A stretch of 64,000 nt of DNA from Cucumis sativus (Eukaryota; Streptophyta; Magnoliopsida; Cucurbitales; Cucurbitaceae). The notes below the pieces were generated by a model. The model did not search any database and was not told the origin of the DNA. It saw nothing but the letters and a program-made list of their open reading frames with translations. This document shows, piece by piece, positions 1-13,154 of this stretch; the first letter of the stretch is position 1, and each line of letters opens with the position of its first letter. The stretch covers positions 7,874,001 to 7,938,000 of the forward strand of contig NC_026655.2 in the NCBI RefSeq assembly GCF_000004075.3. The letters are read 5' to 3'. A program made the translations under genes and the position numbers.

Positions 1-3000
1 AAACGAATGAAAGTACTTGTTTTCGGCTCTCGCTCCCTGTAAGACACAACTACAATCTTTTCCTTCAATTTTCTCTATTTTATTCAGATTCTTCCTCCCA
101 CTTCTCGCTCTCCGCCCTTGTTTCTTATCAGACACACCTGTTATGTTTTTTCTTGGAGAAAAAAATTGAATAATGAAGAAGCAACACATAAAAAACACAA
201 AGGAAAAAAAAAACAATACAGAAACACATGAAAAAAAAAAAACATAGCAAAAAAACGAAGAAAAAAACAAAAGAAAAGGAAGATACATTTGAAGTTAAAG
301 TGGTAATTTTATATAGTAATGACATAATCAAAAGATAAGTACATTCGAGTTTTAAAAGTTGGAGTTAAATATCATTTGGGCCTCCCTCCATACAATTAAA
401 CAAAAAAAATTAGACTATTTGATTTCGACTTATTGTTATTGAAGGTTATAAAAGGTCTTTAAACAAAATATATATTTATCGAAAATCCCAAAATGATTCT
501 CATTGGAGTTCTCGACGAATTTCATCTTCCTTAACTCCACTAAACCTTCTCTATGAATAAAAGAATATACCTAAGTGAAAAAAAGTAGATATCAAAATAT
601 CAATACTAAGTTGAGCATCAAAGTGTATATATACAACTTACACTAAAATAGTATAAAATTATCTTTATCACAGTACACCATCCAACAATCATTGAAGAAG
701 ATGTTAGTAAACTAAATCAAGGGTAGAACTTAGAAGAATCTTAATTATTTTTAAAACTTAGAGGAAAATTAGGAAGAGTTCTTAATTATTGTTTAATTGA
801 GAGAGAAATTAGGATGAATATTAGAGGTAGAACCTACAGTTTGAACTATTTAGAGGTTCAAGTTGACATAAGGTTTTTATTTATTTATAATATATATAAA
901 TATTGTGAAAATTGGTGAAGCTTAATGTGTAAGGATGGTGTTGCTTTGGCTTGTAGAAGAAGATTGCGGATATTTGACGGCGAGGATGGTACACGCTTGC
1001 TTACCAATTTTCAAATACGTTCACGTCCACGCTCTTGCCCTACCTCCCTCCTCTCTTCCCATTTCCCAATTTCAACTCTCATTCCTTTTAATCTTAACTT
1101 CAAATCCAACTTTATCTCTGTTTTTGTTTTATTCCCTCACGTCTCCTCTTACTATGCTTTTTTAATGCATCATTCATCCGTTTTTTTAGATTTATTAAAC
1201 AACATATTTCTCTAAGTTTTTTTTGTTTCAATTTTTATTAATCTTTTGTATAACCTAAACCAAGTTTGTTTTTTATAGGCATTTGGCTACAAATTGGTCT
1301 CTTAATTTACTTTAGAAAAATTTTAAAAAGAAAAAAGAAAAAAAAGAAGTAGATTAATTATTATAAAATTGGGAGAAAATGGATTTAATTTCAATAAATA
1401 AAAACTATGAAATGGTTATCAAAAAGTGATTGAAGATTGTGATTTTGTTACCTAATATTCAATTCAGTTGATTATTATAAAAATGAAGAAAAGATAGATT
1501 TAAGTTTAAAATAAAAAACTAAAAACCAACTAAACAAATCTAGTGAATTATTGGATACAAAACTAAAAGTCTCATTGAATTGTTTTAGATAAATTAAAAT
1601 TTTTTGAAGTCTATTAACAACAGCTTTAAAAGTCTAATAACTTATTTAAGAATTGAAAATTTTAATTAATTAGTAGGATTCAAATATCCATTGGATTCTG
1701 TAACATCTATTCTTTGGGACAATGTTCAAATCTCAGTTTATACATCTGATTTCTTAAATGATTTTGATTTGATTTGATATTTGATATTCTTCCCAACATG
1801 GCTGGCTAAATATTTAAATCTGTATGTTTCTCTCATTAAATTTTTATTAACTTTTAGAATGTCTTATATGGCCTTTGAATCTTTTAAAAAACATGTTTCT
1901 TAACCTCTTCAAATATAAGTTGGATTTGACAAATTTTAAATCGGGATTAAGTTATGTTTAATTTCCTCAAATAATCAATATAGATTCAACAAGCTGAAAA
2001 TTAACAATAAATAAAAAAAAAAGAGGAAACAACCATGTAGAGTAGGAATGTGAATACCAAAACTTTCTTGACTATTTGCTAGCAAATATAATCTTAAATC
2101 ATTAATTAACTAAAAAAATTTAAACGATAAGAAATAGAAATTTAATACAACTTCTAACTCTTTTAAAACTTGTATTTTTTCAAATATCTAAATTGTAAGA
2201 TTTCATTTAATAACCTTAATTATTTATATTACTATATATTTATATTTTTGAGGATGATTAAATTCTTAACCAAATTTTGAAAAAGAGAAAAAAAAATTAA
2301 AAAGTATTTTGTTAGTTTTTAATTTTCAAAATTTTGCTTTATTTTTTAAAATCATTAATAAAATGTATATAACAAACAAATTCAAAATTGGAAAGTAAAA
2401 ATAATGTTTATAACTATGCTTAGTTTTTAAAACACAAAATAGTTTTTAAACATTTTGATTGTTTGATTAACTTTTAGAATGTTTAAACATATACGATCTT
2501 TGGATTAAAAAGAAAATGTGTATATTAGTTATTGTGGATATTTCATAAGTTCATTCTTTTACATTGAGAATCAAGAGGGGTTTGAAGATAAACATACGGA
2601 CATAAACCTGTGCATTGATTCTTGTGTTTTGCATACACAAATAATCATTAGATAAGAAATTAGCAAGCAAGACACACACACACAAACTAATTAACTCAAC
2701 CCCAAAGTGAGTTTAGATGAGAAACATGTTTGAAATAAAAACAAAAGTTAAACTACGAATCTAATTACTGTAGATCAAGAAAAGAATGTAATTTGTGGAT
2801 TTAAGCATACAATGCTGAAAAAGAAGAATACACTATAACCCCAACACAAAACACATAGTAATGTAGAGAAGTGTAAAAGAGAGATAGTTGAAGATCAATG
2901 TGAACGAGTACACACAACAAAATCTCCAAATAGATAAGATGCCAAAAAAAAAAAAAAATAACAAAAACAAAACTGAATTCGTGTGGATTAAGCTAACGCA

Positions 3001-3180
3001 TTTAATTTTATTTACACATTATCTTATATTAATTAATTAATTAAATAAATAACAAAGGCCTTCAAACTTCCACTTCCATTTCCCCTTCCCTCAAACCCTC
3101 TTTCACGAAATCCTAATATTCTCTCACTTCTCTCCTTAATTAATCCCATTTTTACATTTCCACTTTTTCCTTTAAAAGAA
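1..3180. other. AT-rich upstream DNA, no gene recognised
   Basis: About 3.2 kb with long A and T runs and only short chance reading frames. A 96-codon open frame at 925-1215 (+) has no recognisable domain and no flanking exon signals, so I do not call it. The first 130 bases are pyrimidine-rich and could be the leader of a gene reading leftwards out of the window, but no coding sequence is visible to support this. Confidence 0.5.
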
Positions 3181-4047
3181 AATATTTCCCCTCAAAACAA
3201 AAATTAAAAAGAAAATTCCAGAGAGAGAGAAGAAGGATACCTTGCTTGAGCTGAGAAGTGGACGTAAAGGAAGAGATTATTAAGTAATAAGAATATACAG
3301 CTTCAATTTTTCAGGTTTTTTTTTTTTTTTGCAGTCTTTTTTACGTATTATTATTATTTTCAATTTTATACAAACCTTTCTTCTCACTCCATCTTTGACA
3401 CTGCAGCTGCCTTCTCCTTCTTCAATTCCTATAAACTAAGAAAGAAAAAAAAAAGAAAAAAGAAAAAAAGAACAATCTCTTTCTCATCTAAAAGATGGTG
3501 AAACTGAAACATCCACTGAAGATGAAGAATCCGATTTTGCCCCATCTCCACTCTTACTACAATATTTCAGCTTTTACTAATGACGTCATTAAAACATATT
3601 ATTGATTATTTCTTTATATATAATATATATATATATATATTAGATTAATTAGATTGTGTCATATGTACATGTGTAGATACGCAAGCATTTAGAAACTTGA
3701 CGTTGAAGCAACCCTTTTCCTATTTCTAGGAAACTCCTTTTTTTTTAAATTTATTTATATGTGTGCATATATATATATAATCTCTTAATTAATTAAAAGG
3801 AAATAAAATTCCTTCCCCCGACATCCGAAGGAGGTGGTTGTTTTGTTTGGTGATAAAAACAGAAATAGACAAAACCCAAAACCTTCTGATTTTCCTTTTC
3901 TTTTCTTTTCTTTTTTTAATTCTTTTAACTTTTTTTTTTTTAAATTTCTTTTACTCCAACAACAACCAATCATATGGTCCTTTTTGTTGTTATGTTGGAG
4001 TGGGAATTAGGTTCCAATAATAATAAACCAAAACGACGACAGAGATC
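3181..4047 (+). promoter_or_regulatory. Probable 5' leader and proximal promoter of the NAC gene
   Basis: Pyrimidine-rich stretches, a GAGAGAGAGA tract near 3222, a long T run followed by GCAG near 3313-3334, and CT-rich tracts near 3400-3430 and 3895-3960 are typical of plant transcribed leaders. The T run plus CAG could be the acceptor of a leader intron. An (AT)n tract lies at about 3618-3641. The transcription start cannot be fixed from sequence alone. Confidence 0.3.
3495..3605 (+). CDS. Possible upstream ORF, 36 codons
   Basis: An ATG at 3495 opens a 36-codon frame that begins MVKLKHPLKM and ends in TGA at 3603-3605. It lies about 440 bases before the NAC start, inside what looks like the leader. 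If the transcript starts upstream, ribosomes would meet this frame first and it could dampen NAC translation. I do not recognise it as one of the known conserved-peptide uORF families, and a chance ORF is equally possible. Confidence 0.15.
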   Translation: MVKLKHPLKMKNPILPHLHSYYNISAFTNDVIKTYY

Positions 4048-7000
4048 ATGACTTGGTGCAGTGGCTCGGACGACGACGAGTCCTCTCAACAATTAACCAA
4101 TTCTTCTTCTATTCTTCATCATTCATCCTCAGCCGTCCGATGCCCATCTTGTGGTCATCAAATTCAATTACAAGATCAGGTATTTGTATTATATTTATCA
4201 TTATTGTTGTTGTTGTTGTTGTTGTTGTTGATGATGATGAATTTACTCATTTCTTTTTTTCTTTTAATTAAATTGAAGGGTGGGATTCATGATTTGCCTG
4301 GGTTGCCAGCTGGAGTGAAGTTTGATCCAACGGATCAAGAAATTCTAGAGCATTTAGAAGCTAAGGCAATTTCGGATGTTGGAAAGCTTCATCCTCTTAT
4401 TGATGAGTTTATTCCTACGCTTGAAGGAGAAAATGGGATTTGCTATACTCACCCTCAGAAGCTTCCAGGTATATTTTATATATATGTACTCTTCTTTTTA
4501 TTATTATTATTGCTAACATCACTTTTATATTTTTTAAACAAATTGAACTTGAATTTTATATAAATTATAAACAGCTTCTTTGTGTTAAATGGATGAAGAT
4601 TTTGATCTTTTTCATTTATTAAGGGTTTTCTTTAGGTTTGAAATTGCATGGGTTTTTTTTTTTTTTCTTTTTTCTTTTTGAAATATTCGTTTATTGGAAG
4701 ATTTGGTTTTTTATGGCTTTATTATTTGAGGTTTTCGTTTTTGAATTTTGTAATGACAGAGTTTGAAAGGGAGAGTTCCAAAAAAACTTTCATAAATTGA
4801 AATTATTTGAAATTTTAGACCAAGTTTTGAAAAGTACAAAATTTGAATCTTGTGTTGATAACAATTTTGTTTGGTTTTTAAAAGGTAAAATTATAAATTA
4901 TTCCTCCTCGATCACTTGTTGATTATTCTTTGTTTTGATTTGTTATTTTTACTGTTTTAAAACTATTGGAGATTTGGCTTTTTAATTCCAAGTTAAGAAT
5001 ATGTACTGCGTTTAGTCTCTAGTTTTTAAAAACAGTGTCTTGTTTTTAAATTTTTATGTAGCATTTACTTGGTTCTCAAAATATATTTCCTTTACTCACT
5101 ATTTTTTTTTTGGAAGTATTTGTTTTTAAAATGTAGAGATAATTTTCCAAAATTATTTTGACAAACCTTTTAACTCTGTTTTTAAAAAACCACAGACCAA
5201 ATGATATATTTTAAAAACTCAATAATGAAATATTTATTCATAAAATTTGAGACTAGAAATAACAATTTGAAATTTCGAAAATTAAACGCACTTATTGTTC
5301 TAGATTTAGCAAAAAAATCATTTTCGTTACAAAATAAAACATAATAGTTTTTAAAAAGTATTGTTTTAACTAAATTGTTAACTTATTTACAATAGTAAAA
5401 TAGTAAAAAAGTCTTCAATCCAGTAAAAACATTTTATACAATTTTAAAATTAAAAAATATTTTTAGCTGTTTTGTAATTTAAAACCTAACTTATCTTCCA
5501 GAGAAGTTTCTTTAATTTGGCTAATAATTTAAATTTAATTAGGAAGGATAAAATTTATAGCAAAGAAATGGTAAGAAAATGATACAAACACACAAATTTC
5601 AAAAAGTCAACTAATTATTTCATGGGTGCTTGGGTTTCTAAAACTTGTTTTGAAAATATCCTTTAAAAGAAAACCCCTCCTTTAAAGAAATTGAGGAAAT
5701 AAATGCACAACTTCAAAAAAAAAAAAAAGAAGAGGAAATTGAAAAGTTGATGAAATGTGAAAGAAGAATTAATTCGTGTGTAATTGAATTTCAATTATTT
5801 AAAAATGTTGTTTGATGAGTTTGAATTATAAACCCTAATTAGTTGAGAGAGAAATTAGAAGGTGTCCAATCTTTCTCCTATTTAGAAGTAATGTCTCTAT
5901 TTAGAAATGAAAGAAATTGTTTTTGAAAGAAACTTATAACCATGTTTTTGTTTTGAGATAATTAAGACTTATCAGTAATATATATTGTTTATGTTTATAT
6001 AAATAAATATATATATAGTTTTTAGGAAACTGTTTGGCCATGTTCTTGTTTTAATTTTCATGATTTGTTTTTTTCAAAAACAAAAGAAAGTTTCTTATTT
6101 TTTAGTTCACTGTTTTCAATAATTTTCCTTTTTTCTTTTCCTTCTTATAATAAGTGAAGGTTCATAGAAATTAGTAATGATAATAAAAATTGCATTCCTA
6201 TTCTAATGGTTTTCTAGCTGAATTTACCCATAAAAAAATTAGGATATGATAGGAAAATTTAATTTTCTCTTCCACTTCATGAGATTTTTGTTTCATCATT
6301 CTCAATATTTTCAAAATATTTGTTTTTTTATTTAAAAAATGGCAAAATTACTGTTCTAGTTTACAATAATTTTTTTTTAAAAAAGAAATAAATCATTATT
6401 TTACCCATAATCAACGAAACAAAAAATATAATTTTGATTGTGTTAGTCAAATGGTGAAGTTATGATGGATTCACATCATAATAAATGAATGAGTAGAAAA
6501 ATAATCATAATCTTCAATTTGGCAATAAAGATTGTATCATAAACATAGTTTGACAATATTACAATATTCTAATATAGGGAGGAATAGTTGAGAAATATGG
6601 AGGTTGGGAGAAATTAAGCCCTATATCTACATAAAAGAGTATGGATTTCATAAAGTTACACAATATAATTTTACCTTTTGTTTTAGAATCACAAAAAAGA
6701 TAAGATAAGTCTTAAAGAAAGGTCACGTTAAAATGTCGATTAGTAGATGTTCATTACTCTGCTAAACTATATCATTATATCATTTATATAGGAGTGAGCA
6801 AAGATGGACAAATCCGACATTTTTTCCATCGACCATCAAAAGCCTATACAACAGGAACAAGAAAACGGCGTAAGGTCCACACCGACGAGGAAGGCAACGA
6901 GACACGTTGGCACAAAACAGGTAAAACTCGACCCGTATTCATTGGCGGAGCCGTCAAAGGATTCAAGAAAATCCTTGTCCTTTACACCAACTATGGCCGT

Positions 7001-7402
7001 CAAAAGAAACCGGAAAAAACCAACTGGGTAATGCACCAATATCATCTCGGCAACAACGAAGAAGAAAAAGACGGTGAATTGGTGGTGTCCAAAGTTTTTT
7101 ATCAAACCCAACCCCGACAATGCAGCTCCACTGCAGCTATCACCAACAATAATAACCACCTCCTCCAATCAGAAATCAAATTCAAGAATTCCGCCAACCA
7201 CCACCGCGTTGGCGGCGGCGTTGTCGATTATTACAACCCCGCGACGTCGAATAATACTAATTTGATCATTAGTTTTGATCATAACACTGAACCTGAAGTT
7301 CCTCAACTACTACCAAATTTAGTTCTGAGCGGGGATGGTTCTTCGTTCATTCGATTCCCGCCTGCGGACACGACCAAAAGAAAGCTCGAAAGGAAACTCT
7401 AA
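4048..7402 (+). CDS. NAC073: NAC transcription factor, SND2/NAC073-like
   Basis: Exons at 4048-4179, 4279-4468 and 6792-7402 join in phase to a 310-residue protein; the introns are 99 and 2323 bp with GT-AG ends. The start is fixed by MTWC, the characteristic first residues of the SND2/NAC073/NAC075 group, followed by that group's CPSCGH motif at residues 32-37. The NAC DNA-binding domain runs from about residue 50 to 205: [17 protein letters not shown], then [11 protein letters not shown], then the strongly basic [29 protein letters not shown], the YKK-like [10 protein letters not shown] stretch, and NWVMHQYHL. The low-complexity C-terminal part (Asn/His/Gly-rich, then an acidic region) is the presumed activation region. 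By family knowledge, SND2-group factors act in the nucleus as second-tier activators of cellulose and xylan genes in secondary-wall formation. That this gene has the same role is inference. NAC010/SND3 or NAC075 are alternative orthology assignments. Confidence 0.9.
4203..4239 (+). repeat. (TTG)n(ATG)n microsatellite in NAC intron 1
   Basis: About nine TTG units followed by ATG units occupy the middle of the 99-bp first intron. Length variation here would change the size of an already near-minimal intron. The intron also lacks an in-frame stop, so a retained intron would read through as a Leu-rich insert. Confidence 0.8.
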
Positions 7403-7520
7403 GATGTCATCTCTTACGTCCTTACACAAATTTCCGATCGAATTGCAATATTTGGTGGTTGGTTTCTTCTCTTTATTCTTTTTGGGTATTTCTTTTAAAA
7501 TTGTTGTGATGTAACAATCG

Positions 7521-7526
7521 AATAAA
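7521..7526 (+). promoter_or_regulatory. Candidate poly(A) signal of the NAC gene
   Basis: AATAAA lies 119 bases after the stop codon, in a T-rich stretch containing TTGTTGTGATGTAA. Plant poly(A) signals are loose, so this is only a candidate. Confidence 0.3.
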
Positions 7527-7581
7527 TTATTAGATACATGTAGGTAGTTTGATGCATGTAATTTGACGAGGAAGTAATAAG

Positions 7582-7606
7582 TTTTTTTTTTTTTTTTTTT
7601 TTTTTT
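7582..7606 (+). repeat. T25 homopolymer
   Basis: Twenty-five consecutive T residues downstream of the NAC stop. It could be the footprint of a reverse-transcribed insertion in minus orientation, but the flanking bases show no target-site duplication I could recognise. Confidence 0.7.
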
Positions 7607-10600
7607 GAGAAAAAGAAAAGGAAGAAGAAGTTGGTGGTTGGTTGGTTAGATTGAATTTTCTATAAGAAGGGGGAATAAGACGAAGAATTAGTAGTGAAGT
7701 ATATATATAAATATGTATTATTATATATATACATATACTGATTTTATGTTTTGAACAATGACTACTGTTATGTGATTTAGAAATGTACAGAGACTCCTAA
7801 TATGATTATTAAGCATTAATTTCTTATAAAATGTATGATTTTAGTCATTAAATCTTTTTGTTATTCATCACTTCCCTAATTTTCTTGTATTTGTTTTGTA
7901 TTGAATGAAATATATATATCTTAAATGTTGGTGTGCTAGAAATTATCGTGTGTAAACTGATGTTTGTGCTGGGTACTCCACTTCAAGGGGGTGTAGATAT
8001 TAGCATTTCAATTATTATTTGTTATTATTATTTTGGCCTTTAACATAATGATATGTGATGAAGACCCACAAACCCATTATTAGAATTATAATATCGTTCG
8101 ATTTTTGTTTTTTTTCCTGCATATACATATACACGTACGTAAATTGAAATAGATGACAAAAAAACAGTCCATAACAACTCTTTTTTACATATTACAAATA
8201 TGACAAATAATTAGTGATATCAAACGGTTATCAGATAACTATTAGAATATTATCAACTTTTAAATTTACTACTTTTGCAATTTAAAAAATGCAGTTACAT
8301 AGACTCTATTGTTATAATTTTTTTTGCTATTTTTGCAAGTGTCCCACATATGTATATATGACCTAATATGTGTATACATAGAGAGGAAGATGTGTGTCTC
8401 ATCTCGACTCGACTCGAACTAGTACCTAATTCAATCAATCATGGCTTTCGTACGTGCTACTCTACCTTGAGATGATAAGTCTAGAATTAGGCTTTATTAG
8501 CCCATGTGGTTTTTGGTGGGATAGATGGATGATAGGTTGGATAATTGCAATAAATAGTATTACATAAAGAAATTGCAAATATATAACAAAGTCTATATAT
8601 GGATACTGATAAACTATAATACATTATGATAGACTCCTACGAACGATATACTAATAGACTTGTACCAAACAATATGATCTATAATTGATAAAGTCTCACT
8701 AACTATATGGTCTAAGTTATAACTAAACTTTGTTATATTTATATTTTTTATTGTTTTATATCATATTTATTAAACCTAGATATATAAGTTTAAGATGAAA
8801 GTTAATATTTAATTAGATCATTATGACGTTAGAGTATATTAATTAGAAAAAAATGTTGTATAATATATATAAGAGAAAAAAGTGATAACTAACACGTGTG
8901 AGGTGAACTATTTTGTTTATTGTTATGTATTTAGTATTATCATTATTAGGACTTGAAACAAATAATTTATATGACTTTATCTAAAAATTTAATAATCAAT
9001 AATCTGCCAACCCATGAGCTATACATTCAATAATTCAAACACAAATTTGGATGCAAATATCCTCCAATACGTACATGAATTGCTAACCGGTTGTGACGGC
9101 CTATTAAAGAAAATAAATAATCCATATTCAAAAAATCAATTCCCAAAGTCTCTTTTATTTTTTCCATATGAAAAATTAAATCTCAATTTTACTTTTACAA
9201 AATGCATACTTATGTTAATTAATATAGGTGTTCAACAGTAATTGATTGTGAAGGAGTATCTCAAATATCCTACACAAATATTTTCAGATTTTTCATGTTC
9301 CCTCAGGTAGAAATCCTCATATAGTTTATATATGTTTTAATTCTTCTCTATTGTTTACGGATTATTAATTATGAGATTTTTTTATTCAATTATCAACCTT
9401 TATAGATCAAATTTCTAACATTTACATGAAGATTAACTCAATTTTAATTTATAGCTTAACCTACTCGTTTTCATTTGGAAAATTTTATTTAATTCAAATG
9501 TTTTTCCTTCAAACAAAATTATTATTTGATTTTTTTATTTTTAAAATTAAACTTATAAACACTATTTTAGCTTTTTTCTCCATCTTAATTTTTGTTCTTG
9601 TTTAGAAAAAAAAAATAGAAAAATCAAACAATCTTTCGATGATTTTTCATTTAAATAGAGATTTGATCTTCTATATATAACTATACGCTTGTTTGTATGA
9701 ATTAAATTGATAAGAAAATAATGCATACAAAATAAATTATTTACATCAACGTCTATAGTATATACTACAAAACTAAATTAAGGGTACTCCATTCCATTGA
9801 CGTAATTTAAATTAGGCAACTAGAATAAATTAAACTTATTCGTACTTTTTAAACTAACATATATATATGCCTCAGCAAAGTACTGCTTAGGATCAACTTT
9901 GGTTAGAATTTGGTTGAGTTGCATTGTTATTTTATTTGGTTTTATAATACTTTTTTGTATTATTGCATGCCTTTCTTCTTAGTATTTTTTGGGTTACAGT
10001 CATCCTTATATTTCTAATAAACTTTAAACTTAGTATTTCAAAATTATGTTTTTGATTGTAATGATAATTTTAGGTAAGAAAACAAAAGTGATGAATATGT
10101 TTTTAAAATCAATAGTAAAAAAATTATGTGATCAATAAAATAAAAGTATATCTGAACAACTTAAAAATTCTATGTATTTTCAAGTACATCAATACTAATT
10201 ATCCAACAACTAAAATACTCAATTTTCATAACTTTTTTAATGAATAATTTAATAATAATAAATCACAAACACATTTGGTGTCCTTATCTAATTTTAAATA
10301 AAATAAAATAAAATGAAAGTAAATGTTTTCTCTACAATCAAAACATGCCAAAATTATTTCTAAATGCGAAAACTAGCTTTGGTCCCATGGTTCATCTACA
10401 AATACTATTGAGATATTGAGAATCTCACATTGAAAAAATCAAGAAGATTTGCACTCTTTATAAAGTAAATGATTCTATTTCTTTTACTGTCAGTTGATTT
10501 TAAAATTGAACCTCATACTATCAAACATTTTATTGATAAAACTCAAATTTAGAGGGTGCGAATTGATATATTCTTGGTGTTAAATGAGCAGGTGAACTCA

Positions 10601-13154
10601 ATAACTTTTCTAATTAGTTGTGACCACACTAGGTTGGTATGTATAAAATAAACACATATTACATTTGAAAACTTTGTCAACTAACATTTGTTTAATAATA
10701 TAAAAACATATAAAATTTAAATCAAGAGATTCTATAATAAAACATAGAATTGTATGTGGTTAATATTTGTAGTGTTTGTGTAGAATATTATCATATATGT
10801 GTGTTTGGGATGGATAGTAAATTTAGAGGTTATATCTCAATTTGTAAAGATTTCCTTTGACAATCATTTAAAAAAGAAAATCTATTATGCATAACAAATA
10901 TCTCCAAAATAGTGACTCACTTTGTTGTTGAACAATCACATGATATCCTATGTCCAACTATAGGCCCAAAACAACATCAAAATCTTCCTTTTTCTCACTA
11001 CAATTTATCTTCTTTTTTCTGAAAAAATTTCACAAATAAACTAAAAATTATCATACAAATCACGTGAATGTTTTCAAATGAGCTAAATTATTTACAAATA
11101 GAGTAAAATTTTACTTTCTATTTATAATAGAACGTGATAAATTAAATGAACGTATCTATCAACTTTAGGAATAAGTCACTAACAAGACATTTATTTTGGG
11201 TTATCACAAGAAAAAAATGTATAGAAAATTGTTAGATAGCAAAAAGATATATATATAAGAAAAAAGTTTAAATAAGCTTTAGGGTTTGAAATTGGGTTTT
11301 ATTTTTTAAAGTATTCCTTCCATATATGTGTAAATATTTTCAATAGTTTTTCAATTCAAAGAGAATTGTTTTAAATGACAAAACTTTTGAAAATATTTAT
11401 AAATATAACAAAATATCAAAATCGTGAAATGCCCTGAGATTTTGCTATATTATTTTGATTTATTTTACTATATTTAAAGACAAACTATATATGTATTTTT
11501 CACTCTCTTACATAAACAAACATCTATCAAATATTTTTGCAAAGCTTATACTTTTTTTTTTTTTGACAAAGATATACACCAAAAGGCCATTAGTGTAGAA
11601 TTAATTTGAATGAGAATAAAAGTGAGAATAGATAAGGGATAAACATTGCAAGATTTTTGTACGTAGTTTAGGCATGAAAGCAATGTACTTACATTGATCA
11701 TTTAGGTTCATAAACTATACCCATTTAAAATGATGAATTTTTGTTGAGTCTGTTCTCTTCTTTTTTAATATATTTTTTATACTTCTATTCTATATATTAT
11801 TAAAATTAATTAATTTAATTGATCAAATCAAAATTAGACATGTGGTTTATAAAATTACATTAAAATTAAAATTAAAATTATAGTTTTTTAAATGAGTTAA
11901 TATATATTATATATATCTTATTTTTATTTTAATTTAATAAATTAGTTTATATATACACATATATTCCTATACTTGTTTTTAAATAAATTTAATAAGAAAT
12001 GCAATAAATAAACTATCAATTAATTAATTAATTATATTTATAGCTAGCTAATGATGATTATGATTAAATTTTATTGATTAATACATCATAATTATATATA
12101 TTCAATCAAATTACTCATTCTACACTTACTTGTAATTAAAAATGTAATTAATATTATTATTTTCTTGTTAAACAATTAACTCATCGTCTCAAAATTTTGA
12201 ATTGAATTTATTGTTTATTAATTAATATATTAAAATTTTATAAAGATTTAGTAGGTTAATATTATAAGTGAAATATAAAAGAATTTATTCTCCTCCACTT
12301 TTTTATAACACATTTTCATGCGCACCTAAAAACATCATTAATTCCACACATCTTATTCTCAAATGTGTTATTTTCAATAATTTCTAGCAATCTTTTACTC
12401 ATCTAAATTTCGTCAATTTAAACGACCTCGGATGATAAATCTAAATTAGAAGTAAATTAACTTTAATTATTAATATAAATAAAATTATGTTTTTAGAAAT
12501 ATTTGTTGATACAGATGTTATCCTAACGAGGGTATAAAATGTATAGATATGATGAAAATATCAAAGTCTTAATTTAACGATGTCAATCAATGTATTTAGA
12601 AAAATAATAAACATAAAAATAAAAAATTAAATTAGAAAATAAATATTTTATAATTTTTAAATGAGTAAATCTATCTATAATTTCTATTAAATTTACATTT
12701 GTTGCATATTTTTTGTAACTTTTTATTTTTGGGGTAAATGTTTAGTAGAAATATTGAGAATTCAAGAGAACTTAAAAAGTAACTTTATGTGAACAAAAGA
12801 TATTTAAATTGATAGTCACGTGTCACAAACTCTTTGTAAAAGAAAACCCAAGAGTGAAGGAAATAGAAAATAGGAAATTACATAATATATCCTCCAACTT
12901 CCACCATAATTACAACTAACAACACTCTAAGTCTAACTAATATTCAACAGTTATCAAATAAATCAACACCAATTCCCAATAAATTAAAAAGCCACCCAAA
13001 AGGGTACTTTGGTCATCAATCACAGAAACGAAAAGAAAAAAGAAAGTCCCAATAAAAACAGGGGAAACCCAGTTTCTTCATTCGTGGTTCATTTTGATTT
13101 TTACATTTTCGATTCCACCATTTCCATTTCCATTTCCTCCACAAACTGACTGAC
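7607..13154. other. AT-rich intergenic region, no gene seen
   Basis: About 5.5 kb with very high AT content and only short chance frames (the longest is 75 codons at 9014-9241, with no motif). The last 300 bases before the GDSL gene become rich in A and C and hold CCATTTCC repeats, as expected for that gene's leader. No repeat family, RNA gene or coding domain was recognised. Confidence 0.5.

Noticed and set aside
925..1215. 96-codon ORF with a GEDGTRLLTNF stretch
   Set aside because: No recognisable family, no partner exons and a low-complexity end; it could be a decayed fragment but cannot be supported.
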